Shown: positions 24,501-29,410 of the stretch, piece by piece
How the letters are laid out: every line of letters begins with the position of its first letter
Numbering within the stretch: position 1 is the stretch's first letter
DNA from: Alitta virens
Taxonomy: Eukaryota; Annelida; Polychaeta; Phyllodocida; Nereididae
Reading direction: 5' to 3'
DNA: 64,000 nt
Assembly (NCBI GenBank): GCA_932294295.1
Contig: OW028585.1
Location: 12,348,271 to 12,412,270 of the forward strand
Translations under genes and position numbers: made by a program
The notes under the pieces: generated by a model
Told to the model about the DNA's origin: nothing
What the model saw: only the letters and a program-made list of their open reading frames with translations
Databases searched by the model: none

Positions 24501-27231
24501 TGAGCATCTTTGAGCATGCCCATCTGCAGCTGCTCCTGCAACAGGCCAGCCTGGCCACTTTAGGCCAAATATTTAACCTTCACTGGGCCTTCCTCTACAG
24601 AGAGAGAGAGAGTGGCACAGAGAGAGACAAAATCTGCAGGACAGCAGCAGAGAGTTCTGGCCATTTAGTCATGTATTCTTGAGTAAAGGCTGATCTCACA
24701 TAGAACATTTCAATATGTCATTCTTTGGACTTTGTGGGGAACACACAGTTTAATATGACTATGCAATTAACCATTTAACTTTACTTTGGACTCCATCTTC
24801 ATTTAACTTTAACTGGATTGTACTAAGGCTTCAGATCCTGGACCCTCACTGCCAAGCAAAATAACCACTTCATTAAACAGGAGAAACTTTAGTGCAACAC
24901 TATATTGGGTTATTATTATTTCTTTTTTAGTGATGTCGCAGATGTAGCCATGTCATTTTCAAAAGATCTGCCATTTGTCACGTACACATTAACCCACCTT
25001 AAACATCTGAGTAAGTTTGCATTTATATTTACTCTTGTGAAATCGCATAATTATGTGAGCAAGTTTTCATTAGTATTTCATATTATATTGAGTAATTGCA
25101 TTAAGTTATAGTAAGTCTTAAGCATCTGAGAAATTTTTCGTTGATCTATTAAGTGAGATAAACATCTGAACAAGTTTGAATACAGCCAATTTCATTGACT
25201 TAATTGGAAACGAATCTCATAGGCTCGGGAAGCGAAACTCCAGATGACATCATGTGAATGCAAGACTCCCATTGGCTAAGGCAGTCCCTCAACAAATGAG
25301 AGTGACATCAAGTCCTCCGGAGTTTTGCTTTTGAGTCTATGAGACTATCCAAGTACATGAAATTGGCTGCAGAAGCTGTAAATATCTACGTCGGAGAATG
25401 ACTATAATTTGAAAAAGTGCAGTATAGCGGACCCAAATTTATTACCTCATTAAGCGAGCCTCTTAGTCAAGCATATGACGTCAAATCCTTGAATTCAATG
25501 TATGACGGCACAAACAAACGACAGCAAATTTAATTTTCAAGGCGATAAATAGTTTTTTTTTTATTTCTCTCAGGGGCTACTGCCCCCAAAACCCCCGCTA
25601 TGATACGCAAATATTCTTGTTATTGTGTGCTAGCACAAAATATGGCCCAAAATAGTGATATTTTTTACTATTTCATGGATGCCAAATATGGACGTACATT
25701 TGGGTCCGCTATACTGCACTAAACCCCTATAATTTTCAGAAGATGTCTGAATATACTGACAACATATCTGATAATCATCAGCCTCCCTTTTAGAATTTAA
25801 TTAATAATTTGACATTATATCTGGAAAATTGTGTTAATTTTCAGACTTTTCTGAAGACATACCTTCTGATTTGGCAAAAGGACTCAACTTAGCGAGAGAA
25901 CTTTTCGAGGATAGTACTAAGAAGAAGCTGGTTGTCGCCATCACTGATGAAGTTGCTGATGTTGATCTGAGCTCTCAAATCCTGGCTGAAGTTAATGAGC
26001 TCAATAACAAAGAGATCAATATACTAATTGTTGGTAAGTTTCACACTGTAAATTATTATTATTTATTATTTAATTACATGTTTATAGTTCATTATTTGAA
26101 TAAAATCCATTCTAATGCACTTCACAAAATAATAGATATAATAAATATAAAGTTATAGAAAAAGGATAAACTTACAAAGTCTTTGAAATCAGAAATTTAA
26201 AAATTGGAAAATGTAAAGTCTTTAAAAATTTAAGTAAAAAAACACAGTCAATAAAACACACAGTCCGAGTTCAGATATCAAAATGCTGCCTTGAATAAAT
26301 GAGTCTTTAGGCTCTTCTTAAATGGCTCTAGTGAAGTGATTTGTCTCATGGGCGGAGGCAACTCGTTCCAGAGCTATATTCTATTCTTGAGCAATGAGTA
26401 TAGCTAAAATGTGGGAATTCACTACCCTCAATATCTCCTTGGCTTGAGGAGGGGGGGGGGGGGGGGGGGGGCGTGGGGTGGCTTTAGCTCAGCTCAACCT
26501 TTGGAGGTTTTGGGAATAAGAATAGAGCCTATTATGAAATATTTACTTAGTCATTATTATAGCATTGTTAAAACGACAATAATTAACTGACCAGCTGTGT
26601 TGGCAATTTGTGGTACAACATTAATATTTTTTGTAAAAAGGAACAATTTCACGAAGCTTAATTTCAAAAGCCAAGTGGATGGTTCTTTATATCAAATATT
26701 AGTTCAGTTTTTATATACAAATAGTTTCATAAAATACGGTTGACTCTAGCTGTCTGTAGTGACCTGTACCTGGCTTTGGTCTAAACATGCAAAAGCCAGC
26801 TGCTTCTGTCCGCTTCTTTAGCTAATAATCGGCTTGCATCTATTACCAGATTAATATAAACCTTGGTAGATGCAAGAAATTGATCTAATATATCATAAAT
26901 ATGTACTTTTAGATCCAGTTTTGAGGAGCCAGCTGTCTAGTTTCAATTTGACAGTCCATTTTTAATGAAACTGTGTAGTACTCATGAAAAACCAGTAATA
27001 ATTGTTAATTTGGTAACACAACTCAAAAGCTATATTTTTATATTTAAACAAGGTGTCTCGGTAGCTCCAACAGATGACATATTCTTCGAAGAAATAGCCG
27101 GATCGCAGGGCGTGGTGATTTCTGTCGATAAATACGAAGAACTGACCAATGAGGTGAACACAGTCATCAACAACGCTTGCAAGGGACACGTCACTTTCCG
27201 TCAAAACGACAAATTTAGTCTTACGCCATAG
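356..27231 (+). CDS. Tandem seven-vWA-domain protein (matrilin/collagen VI-like), 5'-partial, 25 exons
   Basis: Splicing 356-593, 1241-1407, 2910-3116, 3570-3759, 4682-4896, 5316-5471, 6467-6668, 7293-7531, 8442-8571, 9265-9302, 12177-12387, 13372-13495, 13726-13825, 14961-15110, 17255-17488, 18579-18758, 19639-19896, 20886-21099, 21553-21688, 22139-22238, 23064-23216, 23749-23917, 24931-25010, 25845-26033 and 27053-27231 leaves one open frame of 1418 residues with agreeing phases. It encodes seven vWA domains (about residues 1-203, 204-390, 391-580, 594-788, 789-1012 including a Pro-rich tail, 1013-1213, 1214-1418). Each has an N- and a C-terminal Cys, as in matrilins and collagen VI. MIDAS motifs DSSGS, DASIS, DASGS, DRSGS and DVSAS are seen in domains 1-5. 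vWA domains of this kind bind extracellular ligands through a metal ion; secretion is inferred, because the start and signal peptide lie upstream. No collagen repeat, EGF domain, membrane segment or GPI signal is visible. The exact orthologue is not recognised. Confidence 0.9.
636..985 (+). repeat. Dispersed repeat family A, copy 1 (interrupted)
   Basis: It shares GTGGATTTTC, a CCA.AGGTGGCT core, CTGATTGG.TGAAGCA and TTTTAGTGCATTT with copies at 6050, 12728 (reverse) and 22622. A terminal-inverted-repeat element at 708-854 splits it between CTGCAATCT and the ATTGG core. Confidence 0.7.
708..854. mobile_element. MITE with ATGGCCAAATGTGC-type inverted ends, nested in repeat A
   Basis: The ends are ACATGCCAAATGTGC and GCACATTTGGCCATAT, inverted to each other. 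An internal palindrome involves TTTTCCATGC and GCATGGAAAA. It is related to the element at 4372-4487. Confidence 0.7.
1241..1407 (+). CDS. vWA gene exon 2 (domain 1 middle)
   Basis: It lies between ATTACAG and GTAAGT. It encodes NFGGSTNMAAGL, which carries the MIDAS Thr, and TIVVLVSDFKPN, in which the usual TDG is SDF but the Asp is kept. Entry is phase 2, exit phase 1. Confidence 0.87.
1691..1810 (-). mobile_element. hAT-like MITE, truncated third copy
   Basis: Its right end, GGTGTACAGCCCTA, matches the terminal repeat of the elements at 35429 and 43811. Inside, a segment built on GATACGTATCGTATCGG is repeated about three times. The other terminus is missing. Confidence 0.65.
1944..2460 (-). 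mobile_element. L2/CR1-like LINE 3' fragment
   Basis: The reverse strand at 2132-2425 encodes a 97-residue reverse-transcriptase C-terminus with PSRILRS, RAFSVAGPCLWNSLSYDIR and FKSKLKTNLF motifs. An AT-rich 3' UTR and an (ATT)n tail end the element near 1944, as is typical of these retroelements. The 5' part is missing. Confidence 0.75.
2735..2825. repeat. Short tandem repeat, TTATGATACATATATCGCTGT unit
   Basis: Three imperfect tandem units containing GATACATATATCGCTGT in the intron before exon 3. Confidence 0.75.
2910..3116 (+). CDS. vWA gene exon 3 (domain 1 end)
   Basis: It lies between TTTTTAG and GTAAGT, with phase 1 at both ends. It encodes the last strand (VTIVSVGV), the final helix and the closing Cys of domain 1 (VMCESLPS). 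Confidence 0.87.
3570..3759 (+). CDS. vWA gene exon 4 (domain 2, MIDAS)
   Basis: It lies between AATTTCAG and GTAAGT; entry phase 1, exit phase 2. It encodes the opening Cys (GTQCARD), DIVLVLDASIS with an intact DxSxS, and IGVVSFSDTA. Confidence 0.88.
4128..4282. repeat. Tandem duplication of about 77 bp
   Basis: Two nearly identical copies beginning TGTGGAATATTTCACCTG / TGTGAAATATTTCACCTG and ending TTTTTGTGATTTATTCA lie head to tail in the intron after exon 4. Confidence 0.85.
4372..4487. mobile_element. Short TIR MITE, 116 bp
   Basis: The ends TACATGGCCAAATGTGC and GCACATTTGGCCATGTA are perfect inverted repeats of 17 bp. It belongs to the same family as 708-854. Confidence 0.75.
4682..4896 (+). 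CDS. vWA gene exon 5 (domain 2 middle)
   Basis: It lies between ATTTCAG and GTAATA; entry phase 2, exit phase 1. It encodes GLTNIADGL (MIDAS Thr) and HVIVFTDGIPTRE (MIDAS Asp). Confidence 0.87.
5316..5471 (+). CDS. vWA gene exon 6 (domain 2 end)
   Basis: It lies between TTTGTAG and GTAAGT, phase 1 at both ends. It encodes the last strand (GVGPTIDR), the helix and the closing Cys (LTACAINP). Confidence 0.87.
5777..5945. repeat. 38-bp minisatellite
   Basis: Four tandem copies of a 38-bp unit starting AGATATACCAAGATTTATCA. More diverged copies of AGATATACCAAGATT and of ACCAAGTTAATTTG spread back to 5480, just after the exon-6 donor. Confidence 0.85.
6050..6372 (+). repeat. Dispersed repeat family A, copy 2
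   Basis: An uninterrupted copy, recognised by GTGGATTTTCACTGAAG, CCACCAGGTGGCTATGAC, CTCTGATTGGCTGAAGCA and GTATTTTTAGTGCATTTTA. Confidence 0.7.
6467..6668 (+). CDS. vWA gene exon 7 (domain 3, MIDAS)
   Basis: It lies between TTTTGCAG and GTGGGT; entry phase 1, exit phase 2. It encodes the opening Cys (PPCVEQ), DVVLALDASGS and VRIGALSFSE. Confidence 0.87.
7293..7531 (+). CDS. vWA gene exon 8 (domain 3 middle)
   Basis: It lies between CATTATAG and GTGAGT; entry phase 2, exit phase 1. It encodes INSFTNQAAAF (Thr in the MIDAS position) and LVIMVTDGEPT. Confidence 0.87.
8030..8135. repeat. Fragment related to the SINE at 56780-57092
   Basis: GTTAAGCACTCTTCAATTGCC and CACCAAGGTGGAGTGAAGCAA match the body of the later element with scattered differences. 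No tRNA-like head is visible. Confidence 0.4.
8442..8571 (+). CDS. vWA gene exon 9 (domain 3 end)
   Basis: It lies between TTTTTCAG and GTAAGT. Entry is phase 1 and exit phase 2. It encodes GVTNSIDRNNL and the final helix. The closing Cys comes in the next, very small exon. Confidence 0.86.
8626..8695. repeat. 10-bp tandem repeat
   Basis: About seven units of GAGCTTGACT, drifting to GGGCTAGACT, lie 55 bp downstream of the exon-9 donor. Confidence 0.85.
8712..9054. mobile_element. CRE-type TIR MITE, copy split by a SINE
   Basis: Inverted arms ATAGACTTGGAAAACTCCAG and CCAAGTCTATGAAATTGGC flank a SINE at 8832-9005. It is the same family as 9325, 25183 and 47715. Confidence 0.65.
8832..9005 (-). 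mobile_element. tRNA-derived SINE, reverse copy
   Basis: Reading the reverse strand: a tRNA-like head with CCTAGCTCAGTGG (A box) and GGGTTCAATTCC (B box), then the shared body ending ACAGGACATAAAGCCCTAAT. About 15 nt between the anticodon-like region and the B box are missing compared with the copies at 57.4 and 58 kb. Flanks CATGACTCTGTTT and CATGACTTCGTTT look like a decayed target-site duplication. Confidence 0.75.
9265..9302 (+). CDS. vWA gene exon 10, 38-nt linker microexon
   Basis: It lies between TTCTTCCAG and GTAAGT. Entry is phase 2 and exit phase 1. It encodes NCPPGSGGPSRD: the closing Cys of domain 3 and a Gly/Pro/Ser linker. It restores phase 1 before domain 4. The frame continues correctly into the exon at 12177, which supports it despite its size. 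Confidence 0.8.
9325..9523. mobile_element. CRE-type TIR MITE, copy 2
   Basis: The inverted ends are ACAGCCAAAT and ATTTGGCTGT. The inner arms are AGATGACGTCATGTGAATCC and GGATTCACATGACGTAA. It sits 23 bp after the 38-nt exon's donor. Confidence 0.7.
9524..12176. other. Intron 10 of the vWA gene, remainder
   Basis: Apart from the 124-bp repeat (10721-11010) and an (AT)n tract near 11892-11913, I see no recognisable element. Small open frames at 10099-10299 (reverse) and 11576-11837 (both strands) lack domain resemblance. Confidence 0.5.
10721..11010. repeat. 124-bp tandem repeat, about 2.3 copies
   Basis: TGTGGCAAATTTACA recurs at 10743, 10867 and 10991, exactly 124 bp apart, and the sequence between is nearly identical. 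Confidence 0.9.
12177..12387 (+). CDS. vWA gene exon 11 (domain 4, MIDAS)
   Basis: It lies between TCTTCAG and GTAAGT; entry phase 1, exit phase 2. It encodes the opening Cys (SRCFAAD), VVFAMDRSGS and VRFGLVIFSD. Confidence 0.87.
12728..13060 (-). repeat. Dispersed repeat family A, reverse copy
   Basis: The reverse complement contains GTGGATTTTCATGGAAGG, CCACCAGGTGGCTTAAGCAG, TGTGATTGGCTGAAGCAAAG and TTTTTAGTGCATTTTAATG, and ends with CTGAATTCAGGGC...AGTGAAAAGACTC, as copy 2 does. Confidence 0.7.
13372..13495 (+). CDS. vWA gene exon 12 (domain 4)
   Basis: It lies between TTTTTCAG and GTGTGA. Entry is phase 2 and exit phase 0. It encodes DYSGSRTNIAAAI with the MIDAS Thr. It ends just before the TDG strand, a boundary shared only with domain 6. 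Confidence 0.85.
13726..13825 (+). CDS. vWA gene exon 13 (domain 4, TDG strand)
   Basis: It lies between TTTCCAG and GTAAGT. Entry is phase 0 and exit phase 1. It encodes IILVTDGEATEEQEQEF, a helix, and IRLSAIG. Confidence 0.87.
13845..13890. repeat. (ATAG)n microsatellite
   Basis: A run of GATA/ATAG tetranucleotides directly after the exon-13 donor; a shorter run is at 14416-14440. Confidence 0.85.
14004..14411. mobile_element. TIR MITE of about 405 bp
   Basis: Ends AAAGGTGCACTGTCTGTCAA and TTGACAGACAGTGCAACTTT are inverted repeats. Internal fragments recur at about 18080-18290 (same strand) and 42420-42560 (reverse), sharing TGTCTCATGATATTTT and CATGCC.TCAAAAA.TCAATATG. Confidence 0.75.
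14440..14690. repeat. Dispersed repeat family C (probable SINE) with (CT)n
   Basis: It contains GTCCTGCGTTCAACCCTC (B-box-like), TGTCTATGCTGAGGCAAGT and AAGATCCCACCCATGGGGTA, shared with 32890-33370. Parts recur at 45255-45362 and, reversed, at 50845-50925 and 57215-57305. Confidence 0.55.
14961..15110 (+). CDS. vWA gene exon 14 (domain 4 end)
   Basis: It lies between TTTCACAG and GTAAGT, phase 1 at both ends. It encodes AVTNQIQEEAL, the last helix and the closing Cys (QVACQPQG). Confidence 0.87.
15810..16145. mobile_element. hAT-like TIR MITE with poly(G)/poly(C)
   Basis: The ends TAGGGGCGTCGATT and AATTGACGCCCG are inverted. TCTTTATT is duplicated exactly at 15802-15809 and 16146-16153, an 8-bp target-site duplication typical of hAT elements. 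Long G and C runs lie inside. Confidence 0.75.
16186..16524 (-). pseudogene. Unassigned reverse-strand open frame, possible gene fragment
   Basis: The reverse strand is open from about 16524 to 16186 (about 110 codons), with a Met at 16477. The translation is unusually protein-like, e.g. LHKTLLTGILMLNSKDVTKN and HTVGEMSMVRDGLAELDF, mostly helical by eye. A TTTAG acceptor-like site precedes it. I do not recognise the family. It may be an exon or remnant of another gene inside this intron, or a chance frame. Confidence 0.3.
16965..17131. mobile_element. Short TIR MITE, 167 bp
   Basis: The ends TGGGCTACTATTTAC(C)AATAGAGGGAGCT and its inverse AGCTCCCTC...GTAAATAGAAGCCCA flank an AT-rich core with TGACATCA- and TTACGTCA-like sites. 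Confidence 0.65.
17255..17488 (+). CDS. vWA gene exon 15 (domain 5, MIDAS)
   Basis: It lies between TTTTTCAG and GTGAGT, phase 1 at both ends. It encodes the opening Cys (CNGLPD), IVFVLDVSAS and SRFGLVVFSS. It is longer than the matching exon of other domains because the usual phase-2 intron is missing. Confidence 0.88.
18080..18290. mobile_element. Fragment of the 14004-14411 MITE family
   Basis: It shares TTGTCTCATGATATTTTATG, ACAATAAATAATATAAAT and CCTAGTGATGATGTCACAAT with that element, without its terminal repeats. Confidence 0.6.
18579..18758 (+). CDS. vWA gene exon 16 (domain 5 middle)
   Basis: It lies between TTTTCCAG and GTAAGT, phase 1 at both ends. It encodes GRTNIAEGL (MIDAS Thr) and IIILITDGLSNER. 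Confidence 0.88.
19639..19896 (+). CDS. vWA gene exon 17 (domain 5 end plus Pro-rich linker)
   Basis: It lies between TTTTGCAG and GTAATG, phase 1 at both ends. It encodes GVTEYGPDY, the last helix and the closing Cys (QIACRPNN). A linker of about 40 residues rich in Pro follows (for example PEPVPPPALFPG and TTRPPP), likely an extended spacer between domains 5 and 6. Confidence 0.87.
19897..20885. other. Intron with GAGGTGA/GATGAG-rich low-complexity DNA
   Basis: From 19905 to about 20360 short purine-rich words (GATGAGGTGA, TGAGAT, AGATGAGGTG) recur irregularly in a diverged tandem repeat with no clean unit. No element or exon was recognised in 20360-20880. Confidence 0.55.
20886..21099 (+). 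CDS. vWA gene exon 18 (domain 6, degenerate MIDAS)
   Basis: It lies between TTTCAG and GTGAGT; entry phase 1, exit phase 2. It encodes the opening Cys (IVCPGTH) and IVLLIDKSRR, where the last Ser of DxSxS is Arg, then VKFAIITFDA. Confidence 0.87.
21553..21688 (+). CDS. vWA gene exon 19 (domain 6)
   Basis: It lies between ATTTCAG and GTGAGT. Entry is phase 2 and exit phase 0. It encodes QAADFSNIARGL, in which Ser replaces the MIDAS Thr. A minisatellite begins right after the donor. Confidence 0.84.
21705..21962. repeat. 44-bp minisatellite beside the exon-19 donor
   Basis: About six copies of a unit containing ATATTTCGTCCA(T/C)ACAATG and AGCTCATATTTAGTACATA start 17 bp after the donor at 21689. 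Confidence 0.9.
22139..22238 (+). CDS. vWA gene exon 20 (domain 6, SDG strand)
   Basis: It lies between TTTTGCAG and GTAAGC. Entry is phase 0 and exit phase 1. It encodes IILFSDGFSNRD and IEIMAVG. It has the same length, 100 nt, and the same phases as the matching domain-4 exon. Confidence 0.86.
22241..22275. repeat. (GATT)n microsatellite
   Basis: GATT tetranucleotides begin within 8 bp of the exon-20 donor. Confidence 0.8.
22622..22915 (+). repeat. Dispersed repeat family A, copy 4
   Basis: GTGGATTTTCACAGAAGG, CCACCAGGTGGCTACGACAG, CTGATTGGCTGAAGCAAA and CAGTATTTTTAGTGCATTTT match the other copies. Confidence 0.7.
23064..23216 (+). CDS. vWA gene exon 21 (domain 6 end)
   Basis: It is preceded by ATTTCAG and entered in phase 1. 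It encodes GVGSPRISELSGL and the closing Cys (SNCGSNT). The donor is GTATGA, weaker than the others. It was chosen because it is the only nearby GT that exits in phase 1 and joins exon 22 in frame. Confidence 0.75.
23749..23917 (+). CDS. vWA gene exon 22 (domain 7, degenerate MIDAS)
   Basis: It lies between ATCCACAG and GTCAGA; entry phase 1, exit phase 2. It encodes the opening Cys (SHCPEE) and IVFVVDSGGNQT, where DxSxS has become DSGGN; NQT is an N-glycosylation sequon. RGRFAAVQF follows. Confidence 0.84.
24931..25010 (+). CDS. vWA gene exon 23 (domain 7)
   Basis: An 80-nt exon between TTTTTTAG and GTAAGT; entry phase 2, exit phase 1. It encodes SDVADVAMSFSKDLPF and the following helix (LTHLKHL). 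Confidence 0.82.
25183..25372. mobile_element. CRE-type TIR MITE, copy 3
   Basis: Inverted arms ACAGCCAATTTCATTGACTT and CATGAAATTGGCTGCAG, with inner arms around GATGACATCATGTGAATG and GAGTGACATCAAGTCCTCC. Confidence 0.7.
25416..25720. mobile_element. TIR MITE of 305 bp with perfect 23-bp ends
   Basis: Positions 25416-25438 and 25698-25720 are perfect inverted repeats starting AGTGCAGTATAGCGGACCC. The core has no coding frame. A second, inverted copy is at 47994-48295. Confidence 0.85.
25845..26033 (+). CDS. vWA gene exon 24 (domain 7)
   Basis: It lies between TTTTCAG and GTAAGT, phase 1 at both ends. It encodes EDIPSDLAKGL, with Ser at the MIDAS Thr position, and LVVAITDEVAD, in which TDG has become TDE. 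Confidence 0.86.
26050..26410 (-). mobile_element. L2/CR1-like LINE 3' fragment
   Basis: The reverse strand at about 26285-26378 encodes LWNELPPPMRQITSLEPFKK, then SLKTHLFKAAF and a stop, the typical end of the reverse-transcriptase ORF. An AT-rich 3' UTR extends to about 26050. Confidence 0.7.
26447..26472. repeat. Poly(G) tract
   Basis: A nearly pure run of more than 20 G in the last vWA intron. Confidence 0.9.
27053..27231 (+). CDS. vWA gene terminal exon (domain 7 end and stop)
   Basis: The acceptor is AAACAAG with a poor pyrimidine tract; entry is phase 1 after a Gly codon, as in all other domains. It encodes GVSVAPTDDIFF, the last helix, the closing Cys (NNACKG) and a short tail ending in FSLTP before TAG at 27229-27231. 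Confidence 0.83.
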
Positions 27232-27605
27232 TCGAGATGCAGTGATTAACTGATCGCTGTTGGAAGACTTTTGCCTATTTAAAAGGGTAATAACTAAGAA
27301 CACAGTCATTGTTCTTTTATCACAATGCAAAAATAAGATAATACTCAAGGAAATGAATAGCTGTATAAATATTTTGAATGTTTATGAAATGTATAGTTAA
27401 CCAATTGGTGTGCACTGCTCTCCAAAAATTTGAGACCGCTAGCACACATATATAGGTCTACACAGTGGTCATATATTTATGGAAGGTGGTGTAATGATGA
27501 AAAGTGCCCTGATTTGATAGGTTTTATTAGTGAATATTATTCACTGTGGCTTGTGTACTTAATTAAGACTATAAGAGATGTCTGCTGCATATTTGAATGG
27601 GGTAT

Positions 27606-27611
27606 AATAAA
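27606..27611 (+). promoter_or_regulatory. Candidate poly(A) signal of the vWA gene
   Basis: The first AATAAA after the stop codon is about 375 nt downstream. Other AATAAA copies occur near 28034, 28271, 28664 and 28742, so the true 3' end is uncertain. Confidence 0.35.
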
Positions 27612-28602
27612 AGGCCTTAGTGTATTATATAATTTTGCTTAAATTATTGCTACATAACTTAGCTTATGTCATGTATTGTTTATAATAGTATGTGCAATGC
27701 TCATTTATTCACATGTATTGTATTGTTACATATTAACATACATATCAGTCTTTGTTTGGCTGATGTACCCTAGCCGATAAATTGTATGCAAAGAGGTACC
27801 GATTCTTTTTATTTATAACTGCGTTGTATATTTTATATGACTTTTGTCAGTACAGATTCAGATTGAATTATCTATTCAGGTTTCTTTTACATTTACATTT
27901 CAATTGTAAAAAAACCAAGGATGGTTTACCGCAAGAAAGGATACTTTCGCTGTAGGTAGCCTACCTTCCTGAATAACATGCTCTTATATTAGAAATCTAC
28001 ATATGTACAGTTATTTTTTATCTAATATTTTAAATAAATATAGGCTTATACGAACACATAGGATTTCATGTTATTCTGCAATATCATCAGCTAGAAATCT
28101 ACATAAATCAAACCAAATAATTATGTCGGTCGTTGTCTTTTAATACACTGTATTCTTATCCATTCTGCTCATCTGTGATACTTTACTCTTTACTAGGCCT
28201 ACTGTGTTCTTTCATCAATTCTTTTTTATTTTTTTAAATATGTATTGTTTAAAAAATATAATTATGCACAATAAATTCATTTATTATATAAGGTAATGTT
28301 TTGGTTTGTATCTCCTGTTGTTGCCCACAAAAAGCAAAGTCGTAAAGTATGCTAACCAGAAAAAAAATATTAAAAAAGCTGGAAAAATTTTCTATTTTAA
28401 AGTACAACCAGTATTGTCCATACATCTTAATAGGTCACCATGCATATATTCAATGCGTTATCAGAGTATAAATTTGCCATGGCCATGTAAAATTTCTCGT
28501 GGGAACTGACACTGCTCAGTTAATATGCCTTATTTATGCCATTTTTATTTATAATTTTTTCCCACAGTCTGTTTGATTTGCGATCCATACCACGGTAGTG
28601 GT

Positions 28603-28725
28603 TAGCCCGAGATATATGATGTTCTAGCTCTTATTTATCTGATATTTTGTGAGCGCTAGCAATAAACGTCACAATATGAATAAGAGCTGACAGCTGCGTG
28701 TGGTCAGTCAGAGTTTCTCGGGCTA
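28603..28725. mobile_element. Short hAT-like MITE with 9-bp target-site duplication
   Basis: The ends TAGCCCGAGA and TCTCGGGCTA are perfect inverted repeats, with a second inverted pair AGCTCTTATT/AATAAGAGCT inside. GGTAGTGGT is repeated exactly at 28594-28602 and 28726-28734. Confidence 0.75.
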
Positions 28726-28828
28726 GGTAGTGGTCTGAGTGAATAAAAACCTTGAAACCTAAAATTAAGATGAAAAGGCAAATCCCAAGCTCCAGTCCTA
28801 ATGACAATGCAACCTCTTGGTGCGTTTA

Positions 28829-28829
28829 G

Positions 28830-28874
<45 letters not shown>

Positions 28875-28876
28875 TT
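28829..28876. repeat. (TA)n followed by poly(T)
   Basis: A run of alternating TA is followed by about 20 T. Confidence 0.9.
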
Positions 28877-28879
28877 AGG

Positions 28880-29410
28880 GCTTTGTCAGAATGCAGGGTT
28901 CAGAATACTTGCTTATCATTGCGGAAACGGAAAAGTGCTTTGGTGACGCTGCAGGCATTTTTGCCCTCTGGCGGAATGCGTCAAAACTAAAGTTGCGCAT
29001 TGTGGATGCGCAGTGGATTTATGGACATCCAGAATAGTTCATAGTAACAACAACAATATCCCACATGCGATATTCCTAGATCCTAGACAGTTTGTGAGCT
29101 GTAGGGGCCTATTTTTGGAGCACCCAGGAAGTTGGCAGGGAACCACAGCTAGTACGAGGTGGGTACCACTTTTTATATGAGTTGTCCTAGTCGTAAAGTG
29201 CCGGGAACGTTAGAAAACGAAAATGTGCCGGTGATCACGCTGTTTCGTCGTGATGGGGAGGTCATTCGAGGGTGATGTAATGAATTGGAAAATCGGGAGA
29301 AAACGCACGTTTTCCTTAGGGTTTAGTCCACTGTGTCCTTTGCCTGACCCCCAAAAAGGGGAAGTTGACAGTTTCCTAGACGTCGCAGTTTCTTTTCTTT
29401 GATCCAAGCA
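28880..29410 (+). promoter_or_regulatory. Candidate GPD2 promoter / noncoding first exon region
   Basis: This block is GC- and CpG-richer than its flanks. It holds two GCGCA half-sites near 28994 and 29008, resembling the NRF-1 motif typical of promoters of mitochondrial genes. No TATA box was identified. The assignment rests on composition and on the need for an upstream 5' exon. Confidence 0.25.

Noticed and set aside
26962..27348. 128-codon reverse-strand ORF
   Set aside because: Antisense shadow of the terminal vWA exon; no domain resemblance.
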